Part shown: positions 1 to 5,066 of the stretch, piece after piece
How positions within the stretch are numbered: the first letter of the stretch is position 1
How the letters are laid out: the number at the start of each line of letters is the position of its first letter
DNA from: an uncultured Desulfovibrio sp.
GTDB lineage: Bacteria > Desulfobacterota > Desulfovibrionia > Desulfovibrionales > Desulfovibrionaceae
Assembly (NCBI GenBank): GCA_947177645.1
Contig: CAMWVJ010000050.1
Span: 1 to 7,949 of the forward strand
DNA: 7,949 nt
Direction: 5' to 3'
Translations under genes and position numbers: made by a program
The notes under the pieces: generated by a model
What the model was told of the DNA's origin: nothing
The model's input: only the letters and a program-made list of their open reading frames with translations
Database searches by the model: none

Positions 1-8
1 CATGCGTT

Positions 9-40
9 TTTATATTTTCGCAAAGGGAAGAAAATATAAA
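9..40. repeat. AT-rich perfect inverted repeat, 11-bp arms
   Basis: Arms TTTATATTTTC (9-19) and GAAAATATAAA (30-40) are exact reverse complements around a 10-base loop. This AT-rich patch stands out sharply from the roughly 65% GC phage genes that begin just after it. It could be a terminator of the upstream gene, a regulatory palindrome or a recombination junction. The sequence alone does not decide, and there is no T-tract beyond the right arm. Confidence 0.5.
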
Positions 41-129
41 TAATCATTTGTTCCTGCGGGCTTTGGCTGGCCTACAATACCGGCGCGTACTCACTTCCCA
101 TAGCCGGTGGGATAACATCTGTCGGCGAC

Positions 130-897
130 GTGGACTTTGGCATATACGCTTCGTCCGATTACGGCTCCATGTCCATCTACAGGCACCCCAATGCTCCGGC
201 CCTGGCATGCGGCAGCGGCCCTGGCGGCGCCGAGTTGCCGAGCCACAATGGGCGCTGGTATGGCGCCGGCGGGGCGGCGTATCTGCCCTATGGCAGCGGA
301 GTTCCGACGGCGGCCCAGGCCGAGGTGTCCAACGGCGCGCCCGGTATTGTCCTCTTCCGCTGGCATGACCGGGCCAAGGCCGCGGGCCGCGCACCCGCCC
401 TGCTCTCCGTGGCCGATGCCGGGCAGGGGGAGGCCGCGGCCATTGGAGAGGCCCCTGCCGCACAGCCGGCAAACGCGCCGGCCACGGTCAACCTTTACGA
501 CCCCGAGACCGGGATGGGCTCGGTCTGGAGGGAGGAGGACGCGGAAGCCAAGCTGGCCGAGGGGTTCATTACCCAGGAGGCGTGGCTGGAAATCTGCGCC
601 CAAAAGGGCGCCGAAGCCTATGCGGCCTGGCTCGCGGACCCGAAGACCGAGGCCGTGCGCTTCGAGCTGCTGCGCCAGGCCAGGGACGCGAAACTTGCGG
701 AACATGATGTCCAGGTCGTGCAGCTTCAGCGGCAGGCTCGCGCTGGGGCAGATGTAGCCGATGATTTGGCCGCATGGGATGCCTACGCCGTGGCACTGTG
801 CGACCTGCCCGCGCAAGCTGGCGCGCCCTGGGACGGCGGCGGCGAGGCTACCCCGTGGCCCGTGGAGCCTGTGGTCACCAAGGTGCAGGAGGCGTGA
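130..897 (+). CDS. Phage tail protein with C-terminal tail-assembly-chaperone-like domain
   Basis: The 255-residue protein has two parts. Residues 1 to about 115 are Gly/Ala-rich and unassigned, with a section (about 9-85) resembling tail-fibre or tail-tip material in general style. From about residue 117 to the end the sequence has the layout of phage tail fibre assembly/tail assembly chaperone proteins: an AYAAWLADP stretch, the helix FELLRQARDAKLAEHD, then AAWDAYAVALCDLPAQ followed by a Pro/Trp-rich tail (APWDGGG, ATPWPVEP). In Mu-like phages such proteins fold or attach tail fibres and lie just before com, as here. GTG at 130 is a conventional choice without a good ribosome site. The same frame stays open back to position 40 (stop TAA at 37-39) and encodes plausible protein, including a YNTGAYSLPIAGG stretch. 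The true N-terminus may therefore lie upstream with a non-standard start, or the gene may be 5'-truncated at the AT-rich palindrome. Confidence 0.7.
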   Translation: MDFGIYASSDYGSMSIYRHPNAPALACGSGPGGAELPSHNGRWYGAGGAAYLPYGSGVPTAAQAEVSNGAPGIVLFRWHDRAKAAGRAPALLSVADAGQGEAAAIGEAPAAQPANAPATVNLYDPETGMGSVWREEDAEAKLAEGFITQEAWLEICAQKGAEAYAAWLADPKTEAVRFELLRQARDAKLAEHDVQVVQLQRQARAGADVADDLAAWDAYAVALCDLPAQAGAPWDGGGEATPWPVEPVVTKVQEA

Positions 898-898
898 T

Positions 899-1024
899 AT
901 GCGCCTTGGCCTGTCGTCCTTCCTGGGGCACGAGTGCCCCGTTTGCGGCCATTCCCTGCGCTTTGTACTGATTGATGGGCGGCTCACGCTGGTCTGCCCG
1001 TGCTGCAGATTTACGCGCCGTTGA
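899..1024 (+). CDS. Small zinc-ribbon phage protein, 41 aa
   Basis: A 41-residue protein with two Cys pairs, CPVC (C13, C16) and CPCC (C33, C36), spaced as in a zinc ribbon. Its middle segment (RFVLIDGRLTLV) looks like the beta hairpin linking the two knuckles. It starts one base after the stop of the tail gene. A textbook AGGAGG lies at 887-892, six bases before the ATG, so it is almost certainly translated and coupled to the upstream gene. The role is unknown; nucleic-acid binding is the default guess for a free-standing ribbon in a prophage. It resembles the downstream Com-like protein in having four Cys in two pairs, but it lacks the CGQC...KCPRCG pattern and is not the same family. Confidence 0.75.
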   Translation: MRLGLSSFLGHECPVCGHSLRFVLIDGRLTLVCPCCRFTRR

Positions 1025-1234
1025 TTTTGCTGTTTGAAAATCACAGAGGGCTTTGAGGAAGCTTTGGCAGAGGCGGGGGCGCGGAGGCGCCCCCACCGAC
1101 GGCCCGGAGCAACGGGCCGCCACGGCCCCACGGACGGCAGTCTCACGTCCGCAGAGTATCCGCCTGCTGTTTGCCCTTGGAGGGGCGCAAGCAGTTTAGC
1201 GGGCCGCACATCGGGGCGCAACACTCAACGAGCC
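1025..1234 (+). other. Non-coding gap before com with two tandem GC hairpins
   Basis: This 210-base gap shows no convincing gene. It contains two back-to-back perfect hairpins. The first has arms GGGGGCGC (1075-1082) and GCGCCCCC (1087-1094) with loop GGAG. The second has arms CGGCCCG (1100-1106) and CGGGCCG (1113-1119) with loop GAGCAA. Neither is followed by a T-tract, so simple intrinsic termination is unlikely. No GATC site occurs in the gap, so the Dam/OxyR switch known for the Mu mom promoter does not have its usual target here. I see no clear -35/-10 pair. Confidence 0.5.
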
Positions 1235-1417
1235 ATGAGAGAGGAAACGGAGAAAGAAATCAGGTGCGGCCAGTGCAACAAATTGCTGGCCCGAGGCTGG
1301 GCGCGCGACGCCCACATCGTTCACAAGTGCCCCCGTTGCGGGGCTTACAACACCTTGCGGGCCGTGCGCCCCAGCTCCGAGCCGCGTGACGAGCCCCCAG
1401 GGAGCAGTCATTGCTGA
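1235..1417 (+). CDS. com: Com-like zinc-finger translational regulator
   Basis: A 60-residue protein with the Com pattern: IRCGQCNKLLARG at 9-21 followed by HKCPRCGAYNTLRA at 30-43. C11, C14, C32 and C35 form the zinc site. In phage Mu, Com binds a stem-loop in the mRNA around the mom start and opens it for ribosomes, so the DNA-modification gene is expressed only when Com is made. Here com sits directly before a cytosine methyltransferase gene that has no ribosome site and is preceded by two stem-loops, which fits the same logic with a different enzyme. The ATG at 1235 was chosen because the family begins just before the first Cys pair. The frame stays open to 1034, but the upstream translation (RRRPHRRPG...) is not Com-like. 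The Shine-Dalgarno is weak (CGAG only). The tail after residue 44 (SSEPRDEPPGSS) is probably disordered. Confidence 0.85.
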   Translation: MREETEKEIRCGQCNKLLARGWARDAHIVHKCPRCGAYNTLRAVRPSSEPRDEPPGSSHC

Positions 1418-1435
1418 CAGTGGGCAGCCTGTTCG

Positions 1436-1487
1436 CGTTAGCCGTTGCCGCTTTAGCGGCTTACGGATAACGACAGCAATTTTGCTG
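1436..1487 (+). promoter_or_regulatory. Two-hairpin leader between com and the cytosine methyltransferase
   Basis: The first hairpin spans 1436-1472. CGTTA pairs with TAACG, CCGT with ACGG, and GCCGC with GCGGC, around a TTTA loop, with only small internal loops (G/A and T/TT). That makes 14 base pairs. The second has CAGCAA (1474-1479) pairing with TTGCTG (1482-1487). They begin 19 bases after the com stop and end 33 bases before the methyltransferase ATG. The start itself has no Shine-Dalgarno (the upstream bases are CAATTACTGTCGCC). By analogy with Mu Com acting on mom mRNA, this is a candidate Com target. The structure is visible; the regulatory role is inferred. Confidence 0.5.
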
Positions 1488-1519
1488 ACTGGCTGCGGTG
1501 TTACCCAATTACTGTCGCC

Positions 1520-2389
1520 ATGCGTAGCTTCCTGCGTCGCAACGCCTGGCGCAGCGGGGCCGGATTATGTGATCTCGGCCTTCACTGGGCAGGCCTCAAG
1601 CATCAATGGTTTTGCGAGATCGATCCCTTTTGCCGGGCCGTCCTCGCAAGGCACTGGCCCGGCCTCCCCATTTATGAGGATGTGGCGAGGCTCAGGGGCG
1701 CGGACCTTCCGCCGGTGGACGTGCTGTGCGGCGGGTTTCCGTGTCAGGACGTTTCCAGCGCTGGCGCCCGCGCCGGCATCAAACGGGGAACAAGGAGCGG
1801 TTTGTGGCATGAGTACGCGCGGCTTATCAGGGAGCTCGGGCCCAGATACGTCATCATCGAAAACGTTCGGGGGCTGCTCTCCTGCGGCATTGAGATCGTC
1901 CTGCAAGACCTGGCCGACCTCGGGTACGATGCGGAATGGGAAGTGCTCGCGGCGGCCGCCCTTGGCGCCCCGCACCATCGGGAGCGGGTGTTCATTGTTG
2001 CCTACCCCCACGGTGGCCGCCCTGACGGAGGGCCTGGGCTGCTGTATCCGCTCAAAAGAAACCTGGGCGACGACCACAAACCTTGGCAGCTTTTTGCTTG
2101 GCTGGGTATGCGGTTTGACCGGGCGCGCAAGGAGGGCGCCCTGGAAGCCCATAGCGGCCCCGTCCTTTATCGAGTGGATGATGGGCGCGCCCAGGGGCTG
2201 GACGGAAACCAGGGGGCCGTCGCTGGCAGGGAGCACAAACTCGGCCGGATAGACCAGGCCACGGCCCGGCGGTGGGTGCCCAGGCTCAAGGCCCTGGGCA
2301 ACGCCATCACGCCGCAGCAGGCATACGCTATCGGCGCCTGCATCCTCGAGGCCGAGGGCCTGCCCGTTGCGCCGATGCCCATCCCCTAA
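1520..2389 (+). CDS. Prophage C5-cytosine DNA methyltransferase
   Basis: This 289-residue protein transfers methyl from AdoMet to cytosine C5 in DNA. Motif I is SGAGLCDLGL (12-21), and the acidic CEID lies at 32-35. Motif IV is GGFPCQD with catalytic C75, motif VI is ENVRGLL (114-120), motif VIII-like is HHRERVF (152-158), and motif X is RLKALGNAITPQQA (255-268). About 85 residues between motifs VIII and X serve as the target-recognition domain, so the DNA site cannot be read from sequence. The residue before SGAG is Arg where the family usually has Phe (FxGxG). The stretch before it (MRSFLRRNAW) does not look like the usual first strand, so the N-terminus may be divergent or altered. ATG 1520 lacks a Shine-Dalgarno. 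The frame is open to 1457 but offers no better start. No restriction partner is adjacent, so it is a solitary modification enzyme, probably protecting phage DNA from host restriction. Confidence 0.88.
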   Translation: MRSFLRRNAWRSGAGLCDLGLHWAGLKHQWFCEIDPFCRAVLARHWPGLPIYEDVARLRGADLPPVDVLCGGFPCQDVSSAGARAGIKRGTRSGLWHEYARLIRELGPRYVIIENVRGLLSCGIEIVLQDLADLGYDAEWEVLAAAALGAPHHRERVFIVAYPHGGRPDGGPGLLYPLKRNLGDDHKPWQLFAWLGMRFDRARKEGALEAHSGPVLYRVDDGRAQGLDGNQGAVAGREHKLGRIDQATARRWVPRLKALGNAITPQQAYAIGACILEAEGLPVAPMPIP

Positions 2390-2450
2390 CACCCCATGAG
2401 GGCCGCGAGCCCCTGCTACGAGCCGCCGGACGGCCAAACGGAGCAGAGCA

Positions 2451-3188
2451 ATGATCAAGGTTTCGCTGTCCGACCACATCACTCTGTTTCACGGCGACGC
2501 CCTGAGCGTCCTGACCACTCTGGCGCCCGCGAGCGTCGGCGCTGTCCTGACCGACCCGCCCTATTCGAGCGGAGGCCTCAGCATGGGTGCCCGGCAGGCC
2601 AACCCGCACAGCAAGTATAAGCTTTCCGCGCAGTACGCCACCATGCTCGGCGACGCCAAAGACCAGCGGAGCTGGACCATGTGGTGCACGCTCTGGCTTT
2701 CTGAGTGCTGGCGCATCGCCCGTGAGGGTGCGCCTCTCATGGTGTTTACCGACTGGCGGCAGTTGCCCGCTCTCACCGACGCCATACAGGCGGCGGGCTG
2801 GATGTGGCGCGGCGTCGTGACCTGGGACAAGCGCTCCGGCAGGCCCATGCTCGGCCGCTTCCGGCAACAATGCGAATATGTGGTTTTCGGCACCAAGGGC
2901 CGCTTTGACGCGCCCAGCAGGGCGTGCTTGCCGGGAGTCTATGCCCACAGCGTCAATCCGGCCCGCAAGGTACACCTCACGAGCAAGCCCGTGGAGCTCA
3001 TCGTTGATCTCCTGAAGGTAACACGCAAGGACGCCGACGTGCTCGATCCGTTCATGGGTGGCGGCTCCGTGGGCGAGGCCTGCGTGGCCACCGGGCGCGG
3101 CTACATCGGCATCGAGCTTTCGCCAGAGTATTTCGAGGTCAGCCGGGCGCGCCTTGAAACCTGTATGGCCCGGGATAGCCACGAGTGA
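2451..3188 (+). CDS. Prophage DNA amino-methyltransferase (DPPY type, N6-A or N4-C)
   Basis: A 245-residue AdoMet-dependent enzyme that methylates an exocyclic amino group, most likely adenine N6. The catalytic motif TDPPYSSGG lies at 34-42. The AdoMet-binding motif DPFMGGGSVGEA lies near the C-terminus (199-210), followed by GYIGIELSPEYFEVSRARL. Having the catalytic motif first and the AdoMet motif last marks the beta-class order. HLTSKPVELI just before the AdoMet motif is also typical. The central segment (MVFTDWRQLPALTDAIQAAGWMWRG) matches the standard phage form of this family. A GGAG at 2440-2443, seven bases before ATG 2451, gives a good start. The gene lies 61 bases after the cytosine enzyme and is surely co-transcribed with it, making a two-base modification set where Mu carries mom. 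Target specificity is not visible. It is the last gene of the prophage. Confidence 0.88.
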   Translation: MIKVSLSDHITLFHGDALSVLTTLAPASVGAVLTDPPYSSGGLSMGARQANPHSKYKLSAQYATMLGDAKDQRSWTMWCTLWLSECWRIAREGAPLMVFTDWRQLPALTDAIQAAGWMWRGVVTWDKRSGRPMLGRFRQQCEYVVFGTKGRFDAPSRACLPGVYAHSVNPARKVHLTSKPVELIVDLLKVTRKDADVLDPFMGGGSVGEACVATGRGYIGIELSPEYFEVSRARLETCMARDSHE

Positions 3189-3195
3189 ACCCTAG

Positions 3196-3222
3196 AAGGC
3201 CCGGGAGATCATGCCGGGCCTT
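3196..3222 (+). terminator. Hairpin terminator after the methyltransferase
   Basis: Arms AAGGCCCGG (3196-3204) and CCGGGCCTT (3214-3222) flank a 9-base loop, starting 8 bases after the stop codon. The T-tract is short (TTT), so it is probably the weaker of the two tandem terminators. Confidence 0.65.
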
Positions 3223-3232
3223 TGGGACAGAA

Positions 3233-3258
3233 AAAGGCGGGACTCCAGTCCCGCCTTT
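3233..3258 (+). terminator. Strong symmetric terminator near the prophage end
   Basis: Arms AAAGGCGGGACT (3233-3244) and AGTCCCGCCTTT (3247-3258) form a perfect 12-bp stem around CC. A-rich sequence precedes it and TTTGCAATTT follows it. The symmetry suggests it can act in both directions. It isolates the prophage operon from host DNA and would also stop phage transcripts from running into the CRISPR remnant. Confidence 0.8.
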
Positions 3259-3292
3259 GCAATTTCATTGCGCCCTGTGCAATGCTGCCCCC

Positions 3293-3339
3293 GGCGAGTT
3301 TTTACGCCGCTCGCGGGCGAGTTTTTACGGCGCGCTTCA
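3293..3339. other. Mu-like prophage right terminus (attR side) with two candidate transposase-binding repeats
   Basis: An exact 14-bp direct repeat, GGCGAGTTTTTACG, occurs at 3293-3306 and 3316-3329 (period 23). The second copy runs on into GGCGCGCTTCA and stops at CA (3339). Mu right-end transposase sites R1 and R2 are adjacent direct repeats spaced about two helical turns apart, and the Mu terminus reads GTTTTTCGTGCGCCGCTTCA as I recall it. The match in layout and in final bases is strong. The five bases beyond, GGATT (3340-3344), should be the target duplication. Confidence 0.75.
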
Positions 3340-3684
3340 GGATTGAAACCATGCGGACAGCGCGGTTGAGGCATTGGAACGCCGTCGCGTCCCCCACGGG
3401 ACGCGTGGATTGAAACTTGGCCTGGGGACTTTGGGGCTCGTGGCCATGACGTCGCGTCCCCTACGGGACGCGTGGATTGAAACCGTCCGGGAACACATAC
3501 ATCACCGGGCCGGGGCTGTCGCGTCCCCCACGGGACGCGTGGATTGAAATGAGGTGGAGGCGGATCTGGAGGCCGCTGTCATGCAGTCGTGTTCCCCGCG
3601 GGACACGTGGATTGAAACACGGCGTCAAGCATAGTTGACACAACCGCGCTGCGGTCGCGTCCCCACGGGACGAGGGATTGAAAC
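3340..3684 (+). CRISPR. Type I-C-like CRISPR array remnant: truncated repeat, five repeats, five spacers
   Basis: The 33-nt consensus consists of a stem CGCGTCCC (positions 3-10) with GGGACGCG (15-22) and a 3' handle TGGATTGAAAC, as in type I-C repeats. The repeats are as follows. A truncated one at 3340-3349 keeps only GGATTGAAAC. R1 at 3384-3416 matches the consensus. R2 at 3451-3483 has one change. R3 at 3518-3550 has last base T. R4 at 3586-3618 has four changes. R5 at 3654-3684 is 31 nt, has lost two bases and is degenerate. Spacers are 3350-3383, 3417-3450, 3484-3517 (34 nt each), 3551-3585 and 3619-3653 (35 nt each). Decay toward 3684 indicates the leader lay to the left, now beyond the prophage. 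No cas genes and no leader are visible on either side within the window. By eye no spacer matches the phage genes in this window. Confidence 0.93.
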
Positions 3685-3714
3685 AATTTTTCGGCGCATT
3701 CGGGAACCCGCCGT

Positions 3715-4236
3715 GTGATGAGCGCTTTGGGCGACGATGTGCTGGACTTCCTTGCGGCGCGGGGCAAGAGTGTGGCAACGGCTGCCACCAGCATAGGGGA
3801 CAAGAATCTACTTCACGCCTTGCGCGAAGTCAAAAAACACCAGCTTTCGACAAAGATAGGGCGCAACCCTCCATCACTTTTGGCAAGCCCGGAGAGCATT
3901 TATTGGGATTTGCACAAACCGGGACTGGTCTGTGTACTGGAAGGATCGGAGGTACGAGGGAAAATCATTGTCCTGATTGACTATAGAGCCAAGAAAATTT
4001 TGACAAACACGGTCAGGACGGAGCGGCGCACGAATAACCTAAAGGAATTTGAGAACTGCGATTGGTATAAGAGTGCGGTAGAGTCTGTCCGGGGGGAGTA
4101 CGCGACGCTCCTTTCAGATTGTCACTGCCAGGGTGGTTTAATCCAGACCAGGCGCGATTTCACGGCGGCCCCGAACAGATATGCGCACAATAATATATGT
4201 ATTTCGCGGCCATTGTCAATTTTTTTGACACCTTAG
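3715..4236 (+). pseudogene. Fragment of a phage minor head protein: PBECR2-like nuclease-fold domain
   Basis: The translated 173 residues look like the C-terminal domain attached to Mu gpF-like head morphogenesis proteins (the PBECR2 barnase/EndoU/colicin/RelE-like fold). Supporting stretches are DDVLDFLAARG (7-17), a SIGDKNLLHALREVKK segment with H34 and R37, SPESIYWDLHKPGLVCVL (58-75), GKIIVLIDYR (82-91) and a TNTVRT stretch (97-102). This is family recognition from memory. The large N-terminal head domain is missing. The frame opens inside the last CRISPR repeat (stop at 3679-3681), so the gene is cut off at the array edge. GTG 3715 and ATG 3718 have no clear ribosome site. Residues after about 123 no longer look like the family and the frame runs into an AT-rich stretch, so the 3' end is probably decayed too. 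A small free-standing toxin is an alternative but less likely. Confidence 0.5.
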
Positions 4237-4828
4237 AGCGCGTCTTCCGCCGCCTTTTTAATTTCCTCCGCTATAGCCCCGAAATTTTTATATTCATACG
4301 TCTATGAGAGGTAGCTCCCTAGAGGGGATACTCCCTTAACATTGAGACCGATGGTAGCTATATTATCAGGAAGATTTGTTTTCCAGAAAGCAGCAAGGAC
4401 TCTTTCGCCCCTATAGTCTGCCATGACAAGGTCTTTACTTTTATTCCATATGCTGCCATCTTCTAAAAAGTCATATGACTTGGGCTTCCCATATTTTTTG
4501 TCAGTTGTTCCTTAAGGGTACTGTAGTCCTCCTGCACCTGATTCCCATAACTATCATTTGCATATGTTTTACTGGTTGCGATAACTTTTGCCAGCCCATT
4601 TTTACCAAATAACAATGTATAGCTCTCAAAAAGGGGATTCGTTTTGGGCAGTGTGTCTGTCGTGTAGAGGGTATAGATGTCCGCCCCTGAGCCCGTGACC
4701 TCAACTTTTTTGAGACCTGTGAACTGCTCAGGCTTTTGCCCCATTTCCGTGCTGAAGGGTCCGGCCTGAGCAATACCCGGAAGACAAAGGAAAAAGGCAA
4801 CGGAGAAAATGATCAATACGTTGCGTAT
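4233..4828 (-). pseudogene. Broken gene for a small secreted protein of unknown function (frameshift, nonsense, lost start)
   Basis: Allowing one added base, the minus strand encodes a coherent protein of about 198 residues. It has a signal peptide (RNVLIIFSVAFFLCLPG...AQA, cleaved before GPFSTEMG), an FESYTLLFGKNGLAKVIA segment, KYGKPKSYDFLEDGSIWN, RVLAAFWKTNLPDNIATIGL and a C-terminal TYEYKNFGAIAEEIKKAAED stretch. I recognise this layout (GPF.MG, then YGKP..DFL..GSIW) as a common uncharacterised secreted family in Desulfovibrio-like genomes. There are three lesions. First, the expected start codon is ATA (4828-4826), seven bases after GAGG (4839-4836). Second, the A6 run (T6 on the + strand, 4494-4499) is one base short, shifting the frame. 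Third, a TAG lies at 4304-4302, where the family has an ordinary residue. Without correction only 117 residues from TTG 4816 to 4463 can be read. The stretch is markedly more AT-rich than its surroundings, which suggests acquisition by transfer. Its end overlaps the end of the opposite-strand phage fragment. Confidence 0.75.
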
Positions 4829-5011
4829 GACGGTTCCTCGTTAGTTGAAAATGTCATTCCATGAAGCCCTAACATGCGATCCATCGCTAGTGACCAATGT
4901 TGGCGAGGGCAAAAATGGATTCTAAGCCCCAATCACGTTCCCCACAGAAGTCCGGCTTGATCAGCCGTACCGACCTCCCCCGCGCAGCCTAGCCTCCTCG
5001 CTTAACCTCAA

Positions 5012-5039
5012 GGGCGCCGCTCCTCCCGGAGCGGCGCCC
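5012..5039 (-). terminator. Strong GC hairpin terminator closing the secreted-protein gene
   Basis: Arms GGGCGCCGCTCC (5012-5023) and GGAGCGGCGCCC (5028-5039) pair perfectly over 12 bp around a 4-base loop, 28 bases beyond the stop of the gene at 5067-5978. The better T-run (TTTT, 5040-5043) is on the + strand side. On the minus side only TT follows, so it may act in both directions. The rest of the gap 4829-5066 shows nothing else I can support. Confidence 0.75.
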
Positions 5040-5066
5040 TTTTCAACATTCAGCCCCTCTCACCCC

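Larger units (their letters stand above)
1..3339 (+). mobile_element. Right-hand end of a Mu-like transposable prophage (left part outside window)
   Basis: The gene order is tail protein, small zinc protein, Com-like regulator, two DNA methyltransferases, terminators, then a short end region. This mirrors the right end of phage Mu, where tail genes are followed by com-mom and then attR. The boundary is placed at 3339. There, a segment with a 14-bp direct repeat of period 23 finishes in GGCGCGCTTCA, close to the Mu right terminus as I remember it (about TGCGCCGCTTCA) and ending in the CA dinucleotide of Mu-type ends. The next ten bases are the tail of a CRISPR repeat, which is host sequence. 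Transposase, head genes and the left end are not in the window, so prophage completeness cannot be judged. Confidence 0.8.

Noticed and set aside
91..1224. Long minus-strand open frame opposite the tail gene
   Set aside because: High-GC shadow frame with Arg/Gly/Pro-rich, low-information translation, crossing well-supported + strand genes.
1386..2252. Overlapping + strand frame of 288 codons within the com/methyltransferase region
   Set aside because: It lies out of frame with the cytosine methyltransferase and has Ser/Arg/Trp-rich translation without motifs.
2396..2620. Small + strand frame between the two methyltransferases
   Set aside because: It overlaps the start of the second enzyme out of frame, has no ribosome site and no recognisable protein character.
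1565..3182. Two long minus-strand open frames opposite the methyltransferases
   Set aside because: The + strand carries complete catalytic motifs for both enzymes; the opposite frames have none.
3317..3349. A degenerate but full-length first CRISPR repeat
   Set aside because: Only the last 10 bases match the consensus; everything before belongs to the direct repeat and Mu-like terminus ending in CA. Truncation by insertion explains it better than point decay.
3350..3653. Self-targeting spacers against the prophage in this window
   Set aside because: By eye none of the five spacers matches the phage genes present here. The rest of the prophage is not visible, so only this window is covered.
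3461..3778. Minus-strand open frame across the CRISPR array
   Set aside because: It is an artefact of translating repeats; the peptide shows the repeat period and no family resemblance.
4490..4500. Programmed -1 frameshifting at the A6 run in the secreted-protein gene
   Set aside because: The A AAA AAT context is slippery in principle, but the same gene also has a lost start codon and a downstream TAG, so simple decay is the better explanation.
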